From Timema cristinae (lineage: Eukaryota; Arthropoda; Insecta; Phasmatodea; Timematidae): a stretch of DNA of 64,000 nucleotides. Below the pieces are notes generated by a model that saw only the letters and a list, made by a program, of their open reading frames with translations, ran no database searches and had not been told where the DNA came from. Where the stretch lies: the NCBI GenBank assembly GCA_039000515.1, contig JBCFYV010000001.1, forward strand, positions 47,971,791 through 48,035,790. Direction: 5' to 3'. Positions 61,301 through 64,000 of this stretch are shown here, in pieces. A program made the translations under genes and the position numbers. Position 1 is the stretch's first letter, and each line of letters opens with the position of its first letter.

Positions 61301-62879
61301 CCTCTATTTTCGTAGCCAGGTACACTGACCATTACATCACGGGTCGGTATTTCCAGTAGTGAAATCTGGAACTAAAGCGGTTGGGGTACTTAGTACTAGT
61401 TGTAATTGTTTCAAAGCTAAGATTGAAATGTTATCACAACAAATAACACTAGAAGATTGCCTTAATTTTGAAAATAACGAGTAGTTTTGTGTGTTCAGCA
61501 TAACTAGTTTGATTATGTTGAGAGCTTTCCAACCCTGGCTTCACAATGAGCTCATGTTCTCCTACTCACGCATTGGCAGAAGACAGTCGGAAATCCTGAC
61601 TACAGTGCATGGCGTCATTAAGAGTGTAAGTGCGATTATTCACTTGTAGCCCTAGAGAGCAAACATTCGCACATTTTTTCGTTGACGTACCAATTTGATT
61701 ACTAAATATATTCAGTGGACTGCACTACGCCCATACATAGTTTTAAGGCTAAGTGAATATAGTGTGTTTATTTATTATTGTACAAAACAACACATTCATA
61801 GCCTAGGTTCAAATATAGGTATGTAGGCCTACGTTTAGAACAATAACTGTAAAAAGATTATTAATTATTCATAAATAATAAAAGCAAAATATATAATACT
61901 AGCTTTTACCCGTCGCGGCTTCGCCCGCAATAATTGATAAAATCTTTTAATTTTTAACTAAACTGTTTTGGTCATAAATCAAACTTTATTTTTTTTCAAA
62001 TATCTATGCGTTTTTCTCAGTTTTATCTGTAAATAATTTTGCCGTATTTTAATTTTCACTTTTAAATAATTCATAATAAAAGAAATATATATTATTTAAG
62101 TTAACAATTATAAATTTTTGATTTTTGATTTTTACTTTCATAATTAGTAATATAAATAAATAAATGAAATAATATTTTTTCGTAATATATAGCTAAAATA
62201 AAATCACATATTTATTATTTATTAGTATGAAACTACGTCACACTAATTACTATTTACTTTAATTACAAAATATTAAATCACAAATTCTTAAATAACATCA
62301 TTTCAATCACATTATAATCATATATTTATTATTATTTAAAATCAAAGGTTGAGAATAATCCTATATGTTATTCCAGGACATATTCTACCAACGTACAAAG
62401 TTTCATTCGAATCCGTTCAGCAGTTTTGGCGTGATTGAGCAATAAACATCCAAACACTCAGACTTTCGCATTTATAATATTAGTAAGATAGTAAGATTAC
62501 ATAATTAATAACAACATAAAAAATCATGTTAGTTTGATTTACCTATGATTATTGTCTTCACTCAAGGAGAAAATTAAGAGGCTTCCTCTCTTAGTCCACT
62601 TTTACAACTGTTTTAAATTAATATAACAAGTGTGTTAATAAATCGACTAGCAACTAGTTCCACTCCTAAATTTAATACATATTTCAACCATTATTGTACT
62701 ATGAAAATTAAACGATTTATGATTTCTTCAAGGCAACATTACAATATAATTTGTTTGGTATAATTTCATAAAATAATTAACTGCGAAAACTTTTGTTTAG
62801 GTTATAAAGAAAAGGAAATCTGAGTTATTGAACAATAAAGTCACAGACAAATTTGACAAAGAGGATGATATTGATATTG
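36079..62879 (+). CDS. cytochrome P450 family 4 gene, N-terminal part (7 exons, 3' end outside window)
   Basis: Cytochrome P450s of family 4 are membrane-anchored haem monooxygenases of the endoplasmic reticulum; insect members oxidise fatty acids, hormones or xenobiotics. Seven exons join with consistent phases (1, 0, 1, 1, 2, 0, 1) at GT/AG sites and give about 285 residues of an expected 500. Visible landmarks: an N-terminal hydrophobic anchor (about 13-28), the proline-rich hinge PGPP (46-49) followed by [16 protein letters not shown] in exon 2, the helix C WxxxR (W135, R139), and the CYP4-type ETAMG motif (194-198). No stop or frameshift is seen in the joined exons. The I-helix, ExxR and haem-binding Cys regions would lie past the right edge. 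Intron 4 is about 17.8 kb and full of transposons. Family assignment is firm; the subfamily (CYP4C-like from general resemblance) is a guess. Confidence 0.9.
36500..36717 (-). repeat. SINE-A in CYP4 intron 1
   Basis: AAAGTCTTACTATCCATTCA, ACCTGTATTTGCGTGTAAGG, CTGATATTCGAACCACAATA. Confidence 0.68.
36839..37092 (+). repeat. SINE-B in CYP4 intron 1
   Basis: CGCCTCAGTAGCGTAGTTGA, CAAGGTTCGAATCTCGGTCG, tail GTAGTAAGACGCGATGCTAA. Confidence 0.8.
37168..37416 (-). repeat. SINE-A in CYP4 intron 1
   Basis: CACCAAGTCTTACTACCTAT, CCGAGATTCGAACCTCAATC, CGACCATCGAAGTGGG. Confidence 0.78.
38638..39165. mobile_element. hAT-type MITE carrying a SINE
   Basis: Ends CAGCGATTAATTTTC and GAAAAACGCTG, with GCGGCACACC-type inner sequence on the right. 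8-bp target duplications CTCTAGAG and CTTTAGAG. A SINE-A copy is inserted at 38712-38929. Confidence 0.7.
38712..38929 (+). repeat. SINE-A inside the hAT MITE
   Basis: AATGGCCGCATGGTCTAACG head, CTCGGCCGGTTGTACTGAAA, tail GATGGGTAGTAAGATGCGGC. Confidence 0.72.
39190..39310 (+). repeat. SINE-A fragment
   Basis: GAGGTGTACTAAGGGTAACT, CTCTCTGCGCTAATGTGGGT. Degraded, next to the hAT MITE. Confidence 0.4.
39484..39590 (+). CDS. CYP4 gene exon 2
   Basis: Preceded by a TTCTCTAG acceptor and followed by GTAACA. Encodes [16 protein letters not shown], then [20 protein letters not shown], the conserved strand region of CYP4 proteins. Length 107 bp, entering in phase 1 and leaving in phase 0. Confidence 0.9.
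39600..40725. other. CYP4 intron 2, unique-looking part
   Basis: AT-rich. A CAGCAGTATTTTCCAAA motif at about 40301 resembles a hAT end, but no partner end was found. Confidence 0.4.
40730..41010 (+). pseudogene. LINE reverse transcriptase C-terminal fragment with GAT microsatellite
   Basis: In one frame: [20 protein letters not shown], then [10 protein letters not shown], ending in a GAT/ATG repeat. The WFGHVxRMEE signature is the LINE tail. It lies in CYP4 intron 2. Confidence 0.6.
41207..41297 (+). CDS. CYP4 gene exon 3
   Basis: Acceptor TTATTTCAG, donor GTAAGA. Encodes [15 protein letters not shown], then [16 protein letters not shown], the typical CYP4 stretch ahead of helix C (Y-F-PWLG-GLL pattern). 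Phase 0 in, phase 1 out. Confidence 0.9.
41778..41963 (+). CDS. CYP4 gene exon 4 (helix C)
   Basis: Acceptor TTTTACAG, donor GTAAGA. Begins [17 protein letters not shown], with the helix C W-x-x-x-R that contacts a haem propionate, and ends near LCDLDIICG. 186 bp, phase 1 on both sides. It is followed by a 17.8-kb intron. Confidence 0.9.
42053..42095. repeat. perfect 19-bp palindrome with 5-base loop
   Basis: Arms CATTTCTTGACTACTATTA and its exact complement, loop ATAAT. It lies about 90 bp after the exon 4 donor of the CYP4 gene and would form a stable hairpin in the intron RNA. Confidence 0.85.
42221..42300. repeat. left arm of the inverted repeat around the Tigger copy
   Basis: Contains TTTTACAACCATTAACAG and TTTCATAGTACACATTTTTT; its reverse complement is at 43705-43789. 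A third, partial direct copy lies at about 42096-42180. Confidence 0.7.
42617..43079 (-). pseudogene. Tigger-like transposase, C-terminal tail
   Basis: In a shifted frame the - strand shows [20 protein letters not shown] and [12 protein letters not shown], then a stop and another shift before [10 protein letters not shown] and KDFFTQ. This resembles the acidic C-terminal region of Tigger/jerky proteins. Confidence 0.6.
43080..43436 (-). pseudogene. Tigger-like transposase, N-terminal DNA-binding part
   Basis: ATG at 43436. [20 protein letters not shown] followed by [17 protein letters not shown] is the psq/CENP-B type helix-turn-helix that binds the transposon ends. The frame then jumps to [19 protein letters not shown], which normally follows the DDE domain, so roughly 250 residues are missing. 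The ORF stays open across the deletion and stops at 43080. Confidence 0.82.
43705..43789. repeat. right arm of the inverted repeat around the Tigger copy
   Basis: Reverse complement of 42221-42300 at about 90% by eye. TAA/TTA microsatellites lie between each arm and the Tigger ends. Confidence 0.7.
43790..44097 (-). repeat. SINE-C, full length, with TTA tail
   Basis: TTA microsatellite, AGCACCGCGTCTTACTACCC tail, then GAACCACGGTGGAGGCCTGG and CTAGACCACCAGGTCACC at the head. Confidence 0.85.
44100..45160. other. CYP4 intron 4, unclassified
   Basis: 44530-44820 is GC-richer with frames open on both strands and shares weak similarity (GCTAGCG, TTTCAAA-TAGGGGTC) with 48300-48380. It may be an unknown repeat. 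Confidence 0.35.
45166..45450 (+). repeat. SINE-C, full length
   Basis: GGTGACCTGGTGGTCTAGGT to GTAGTAAGACGCGGTGCTAA plus TAA repeats. Confidence 0.83.
45755..46560. repeat. two related copies of a dispersed repeat around a TA microsatellite
   Basis: Copy 1 (45755-46015) and copy 2 (about 46385-46560) share ATTG(T/C)GA(T/C)CGTA, CATGACCCC/CACGACCCCCCGAA, AAAGTGGT and the TCTGTCTG/GTCTGGGTGTCTG block. Class not recognised. Confidence 0.5.
46318..46372. repeat. TA dinucleotide microsatellite
   Basis: An almost pure TA run of about 50 bp. Confidence 0.95.
46987..47056 (-). repeat. tRNA-like sequence, member of an inverted pair
   Basis: The - strand folds as a cloverleaf: CCTGGA acceptor, TAGCTCAGTGG D arm, anticodon loop GTACTAA, T arm around GGGTTCGATTCCC. 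The anticodon reads ACT, which is not a normal eukaryotic tRNA, so it is more likely tRNA-derived than a working gene. Confidence 0.6.
47239..47308 (+). repeat. tRNA-like sequence, second member of the inverted pair
   Basis: Nearly the same sequence as the copy at 46987-47056, in opposite orientation, with one base missing in the acceptor region and a GC-paired anticodon stem (GGC/GCC). The similarity extends past the T arm into GTGTCATTTTTCAATTTTCA, so both come from one longer repeat. Confidence 0.6.
48018..48277 (-). repeat. SINE-C, head truncated
   Basis: TTATTATTATTAGCATCGCGTCTTAC in two adjoining parts, body, ending at CAGCACAGAAGTCTG. About 30 bp of the head is missing. Confidence 0.75.
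48385..48691 (+). repeat. satellite, left part (about 30-bp unit)
   Basis: Degenerate repeats of CCCACTTCAAGTA(C/T)GAGTAG followed by TCAGGGACTT. Same strand orientation as the array beyond the right end of the element. Confidence 0.7.
48740..49030. repeat. left inverted arm, two units of about 165 bp
   Basis: Units share an ACTACCTCACAACTTT-like junction and an ATCAAAATGGCTG core, and are reverse complements of the right-arm units. Confidence 0.6.
49180..49300 (-). pseudogene. possible last fragment of the HEADTR relic
   Basis: Beyond the MITE the - strand reads [10 protein letters not shown] and, after stops, TYTALC. This resembles the ELIKCxC...CTALC tail of the family. Short and degraded, so tentative. 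Confidence 0.35.
49301..50083. mobile_element. MITE inserted in the HEADTR relic
   Basis: Imperfect terminal inverted repeats: AAGGTGCAGATAAACTGGCA on the left, and a right end whose complement reads AAGGCTACAATTACACTGGC. No coding sequence fits a transposase. It sits where the host reading frame breaks off. The target duplication is not clear. Confidence 0.42.
50084..50923 (-). pseudogene. C-terminal part of the HEADTR-family gene relic
   Basis: Continues directly from the segment beyond the LTR element. The - strand shows [75 protein letters not shown] and [11 protein letters not shown]. These correspond in order to HEEADTR, LWxxFGTGK, ERFVxLxY, VNEARR, IPPTxxAL and WTTLPE in the family as I recall it. 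Several stops and frameshifts make it a pseudogene. A Cys-rich tail is expected next, but a MITE interrupts. Confidence 0.58.
50924..51808 (-). repeat. 3' LTR (885 bp)
   Basis: Downstream LTR of the - strand element, bordered by the purine tract on its inner side and by the target duplication TCTT on its outer side. Confidence 0.9.
51809..51822 (-). promoter_or_regulatory. polypurine tract
   Basis: The - strand reads CTTTGGGGGGTAT directly before the 3' LTR, the usual site for plus-strand DNA priming. Confidence 0.6.
51823..53760 (-). other. non-coding interior of the LTR element where pol is expected
   Basis: No ORF over 70 codons and no protease, YxDD reverse transcriptase, RNase H or integrase motif is seen in any - strand frame. 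The stretch is AT-rich. It includes three imperfect 50-53 bp direct repeats (53105-53262) around CGGGTGGCCCAGGTTCAATG. Confidence 0.6.
53105..53262. repeat. three direct repeats of 50-53 bp
   Basis: Copies start near 53111, 53161 and 53214 and share CGGGTGG(C/T)CCAGGTTCAAT plus CCTGCCCCCTAA. The GGTTCAAT core resembles a tRNA B box, but no cloverleaf follows. Confidence 0.7.
53925..55544 (-). CDS. gag: gag-like capsid protein of the LTR element (539 codons)
   Basis: Gag proteins assemble the particle in which LTR elements reverse transcribe. About the first 230 residues are heptad-rich and charged (Lys/Glu/Asn/Gln), predicting a long coiled coil. Residues of roughly 250-410 resemble the retrotransposon gag domain (pattern YLxxIExxW, EGEARNWA, FxxHFWS, YFxxFVxQARYL). 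The tail is rich in Asn, Arg and Pro. No CCHC zinc knuckle is visible. The frame opens at GTG rather than ATG and stays open about 50 bp upstream, overlapping the preceding ORF, so translation probably depends on frameshifting from it, or the copy has an indel there. After the stop another frame stays open for about 58 codons with no protease motif. Confidence 0.82.
   Translation of the reverse strand: MEDRVAKPLEQVDLLNVILENMRELGCKIDRIASENKQDFKTFETKLNQKVDEQSKNINKKFENLELINQNFIQQINEINDRVSEGEKKQGNLEVRQENLRKEQFKLIDQISSVTNKTEGLEKKLDKETSKLEKQIQTQDIQIAHNKSAVQVVQSNLEIQIEKVRLEIEGQEDANRQFIKENINEEIQIERKEIVEIKEIVNENKKTVGTLDQKINNLADQVQLNKGRGTDNKIGCSHNLVTKNVNDLTLSLIPRYRGAKGKISVAQYLQKIERVWKEEDLRERNKIEILLSCLEGEARNWASYLEEEWETYEQAKRAFLDHFWSQEMQDDFLQLIFNNRYDSKKGTMNEYFHGFVSQARYLNYPLEEHRLVKHLTNHFPLQVQNVLLSVNAQNVKEMERVLIGFDNRWQRNGEREGRNETPNFDRTRQTYNPFGRDNKQNRPPNPFQDSKRREDGRPNRPNYFINQGQNRQGPNNHMIGHREGVRENPRQESRDNYNKQVNNSQTRRIAAEVHSAPSFNDIAPFTMGHTVFRNENQGN
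55550..55765 (-). CDS. acidic N-terminal ORF of the LTR element (71 aa)
   Basis: Starts at a good ATG ([17 protein letters not shown]) just below the leader and is rich in Glu and Asp. It ends six bases before the gag ORF start, in a different frame. The two frames overlap between about 55550 and 55597, so this is either the true gag N-terminus joined by a frameshift or a separate small protein. No known domain is recognised. Confidence 0.6.
   Translation of the reverse strand: MADKVIREPEEYDDEDTMPFIYEEDERAGQFKRANFGQEQEGSEEEVGASSGEVASKEVILQTLNQSVGEL
55766..56330 (-). other. leader of the LTR element with short GC-rich repeats
   Basis: Untranslated leader between primer-binding site and first ATG. 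Between 56040 and 56300 the + strand repeats GTGCCGTCTCC-like units many times at irregular spacing. This stands out from the AT-rich surroundings and could be a packaging or dimerisation region. That role is an inference. Confidence 0.5.
56331..56349 (-). promoter_or_regulatory. primer-binding site
   Basis: Two bases after the 5' LTR the - strand reads TGGCGCTACAACTTAGGGG. The TGG start pairs with a tRNA CCA end, as expected for tRNA-primed reverse transcription. The TGGCGC start suggests a tRNA with G before CCA; I cannot name the tRNA. Confidence 0.65.
56352..57236 (-). repeat. 5' LTR (885 bp)
   Basis: Read on the - strand this is the upstream LTR. Same length as the other LTR, with no difference noticed on reading. 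Ends are TG/CA on the + strand. Confidence 0.9.
57237..57660 (-). pseudogene. N-terminal part of a HEADTR-family gene relic
   Basis: Read on the - strand and tolerating stops and shifts, it gives [41 protein letters not shown] and VNRIDIVF. These match the order (HENQxYPPSLSxxG, MLPP, TFxxY, VNRVDVV) I remember for a large family of uncharacterised metazoan proteins. Function is unknown. The 4-bp duplication TCTT interrupts it at the 5' LTR. Confidence 0.55.
57855..58340. repeat. right inverted arm, three units of about 165 bp
   Basis: Three tandem units, each opening with GTTGTGAGGTA or a variant and containing TTTGATGA(C/T) and CTTCTGGGA-like blocks. They are diverged from each other, so the array is old. 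Confidence 0.6.
58377..59065 (+). repeat. satellite, right part (36-bp unit with 30-bp variants)
   Basis: Repeats of GTAGTCAGTGACTTACCACT followed by TCAAGTAGACCTATGA. Some units are truncated. The last units near 59020 revert to the 30-bp form seen on the left. Confidence 0.85.
59067..59200 (-). repeat. SINE-A fragment beside the satellite
   Basis: TTTAGAGGAAATATACCCAC and CAATACACCTGGATGTGTTT in reversed SINE order. Confidence 0.5.
59205..59715. other. CYP4 intron 4, 3' end
   Basis: AT-rich, ending in the polypyrimidine tract and acceptor of exon 5. Nothing else seen. Confidence 0.5.
59722..59791 (+). CDS. CYP4 gene exon 5 (ETAMG motif)
   Basis: A long pyrimidine tract and TTTTTCAG precede the exon. 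It encodes [11 protein letters not shown] followed by KYVLGIQ, and the donor is GA|GTATGT, phase 2. ETAMG is diagnostic for CYP4-type proteins, and the YV-x-x-I spacing aligns with YVKAV of insect CYP4s. Confidence 0.87.
60380..60432. repeat. CA/TA microsatellite
   Basis: ACACAC run followed by ATATAT. Confidence 0.95.
60700..61182 (+). repeat. 18-bp minisatellite
   Basis: Imperfect repeats of GTGATAGTGAGTATGAGG. The period is a multiple of three, so several frames stay open on both strands (acidic EYEGDS and His-rich HPHTHYH peptides); these are artefacts. It abuts a SINE-E copy. Confidence 0.9.
61186..61352 (-). repeat. SINE-E
   Basis: tRNA-like head on the - strand: CCGTGATGTAATGGTCAGTG and GGTCCCGGGTACGATTCCCG, then TTTTTCCCGAAAGAGGAAT. 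The 3' side runs into the 18-bp minisatellite. Confidence 0.65.
61499..61625 (+). CDS. CYP4 gene exon 6
   Basis: Acceptor GTGTTCAG, donor GTAAGT. Encodes [20 protein letters not shown], then YSRIGRRQ and the HGVIKS block. The RPWLHP-like core (here QPWLHN) and HGxxxxVI are standard for CYP4. It joins exon 5 in phase 2 without a gap relative to family members, so no exon is missing between them. Confidence 0.88.
61899..62488 (-). mobile_element. non-autonomous Helitron
   Basis: On the - strand it starts TCTTACTAATATTATAAATG and ends with a GCGGGCGAAGCCGCG hairpin followed by AAAAGCTAG, then T. These ends are typical of insect Helitrons. It lies in the intron between CYP4 exons 6 and 7. Confidence 0.75.
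62801..62879 (+). CDS. CYP4 gene exon 7
   Basis: Acceptor TTGTTTAG, donor GTGAGT. Encodes [13 protein letters not shown], then an acidic linker KEDDIDI, matching the VIxxRK block of CYP4. The next exon, expected to begin with KRLAFLD-like sequence, is not found in the remaining 1.1 kb. Confidence 0.87.
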
Positions 62880-64000
62880 GTGAGTTTTTATTAAGTCATT
62901 TTAATAATTAACTGTGTAAAATAATTGTATATTTTTACGTAAGTATTTAGCTTGGTGGAGTAAGAATTAAAGACACTATAGCATGTTTTGTGTTTTCAAT
63001 TCTCAGCCAACATTCCTTATTATAGTCAGTGAATGAAGGAAATAGTTACCCTTTAGGGGACGGGTCTACTATTGTAACCATCAAAAATTCAACCAGGATG
63101 GCTTAATTTAATTGGGGGAAGAAGGGAGAATTCAGGTATCAACCACCAGAGGAAAGAGAACATTTTCGAACATTTATTGCCTCTAGAAGAAATTCGAAGA
63201 GGGTTTTTACGTCAAAGTATGTGACACCATACTAAAAATAAATCAAACCATAAAATCGCGGATCATAGCAACAAGGGTAGGACCTTAATCTCCTTTCATT
63301 TGGTTTTCAATTTTGATACTAAAACCAAATACACATTTTTATTTACATACTAAAATAAACAGTCTTACATAAGAAATTATCAATTCTATGAAAAGTCTTA
63401 TAATTATCGGCAAGATATTTTGTGGTATTGAACCAAATAGCTTAAAATATTTACTATATTAAAAGTTAGCACCACCTATAGTAATATTCTGGTAGAAATA
63501 ACACTTCTGACAGCTACATAAACTACTAAATCAATTTAAATATATTCATACGTCAAACCATATGATCTAAAACCATCACTTTTGACAGATATACCTACTA
63601 TTAATACTTATAACATAATATTAGTAATATGGTAAAATGTTAGCAGTGCTGACCACAAAAAGCTATGTTGTAATTTCTAAACTGTTCTTCCAACCAAAAT
63701 AAGGCTATAGATCAAACTTGAGTAATATAATACGCATTCTAAATGACGCGGAGCACTCTGTTGAAGGATCTATCATTTCTTCAGGATATAGTTTTCCTTT
63801 CCCTGTTTTTCACTCTTAACTTTGACCATTAATATGTAATGATGGTTGGATTCTAGACTTGAGACTCTGTGCAAAAATACCTTATTAAGAAAGATATGTC
63901 TGATATGAGATAGCATGAACTAGGTCGCAATTATTTGGTGAACTAAGAAATACAAGGCTGGGTAAATATCTTCTGTTCTAAATATTAGCATATTCACACA
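62880..64000 (+). other. start of CYP4 intron 7
   Basis: Begins with the GTGAGT donor. No further CYP4 exon before the window ends. Holds the repeat copy at 63480-63710. Confidence 0.6.
63480..63710. repeat. second copy of the 33440-33630 repeat
   Basis: Same block order as the other copy. It lies in the last CYP4 intron visible. Confidence 0.5.

Overview
The window is AT-rich eukaryotic DNA from an insect. It holds exons of cytochrome P450 family 4 (CYP4) genes with canonical GT/AG introns, set among dense transposable elements. Several tRNA-headed SINE families (called A to E here) read in reverse as peptides such as VENxFGKTxxSTxxRDxN, which I remember from predicted proteins of Timema stick insects. 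Timema is therefore my best guess for the source; that rests on memory, not on a search.

Host genes. One CYP4 gene lies on the + strand. Seven coding exons (36079-36274, 39484-39590, 41207-41297, 41778-41963, 59722-59791, 61499-61625, 62801-62879) keep one reading frame across every junction and encode about the first 285 residues; the rest of the gene lies beyond the right edge. A first coding exon of a second CYP4 gene (6312-6489) lies on the - strand, so the two starts diverge across about 30 kb. No downstream exons of the second gene were found, so it may continue off the left edge or be a remnant. All other coding signals come from mobile elements.

Layout. 1-6.3 kb: SINE-A/B/D/E copies, a Jockey-like LINE 3' end and a second LINE tail. 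6.3-14 kb: the - strand CYP4 exon, SINEs, a 25-unit 68-bp minisatellite and a GC-richer island with a 129-bp tandem repeat. 14-22 kb: microsatellites, a large hairpin repeat, a BED-finger fragment cut by an N gap, and a PIF/Harbinger-like element. 22-36 kb: a Helitron whose empty site is preserved about 160 bp away, many SINEs, a LINE relic with SINEs inserted, a hAT-like element inside a SINE, and a deleted pogo-like transposon. 36-64 kb: the + strand CYP4 gene.

The fourth CYP4 intron (about 17.8 kb) is the most interesting stretch. It contains a deleted Tigger element and then a nest of insertions. The host of the nest is an element with long inverted repeats (48692-58376) that splits a 30/36-bp satellite. 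It carries a decayed gene of a widespread, poorly characterised family (motifs HxEADTR and VNEARR). That gene is cut by an LTR retrotransposon with two apparently identical 885-bp LTRs, a 4-bp target duplication, a gag-type ORF and no visible pol, and also by a MITE near its 3' end.
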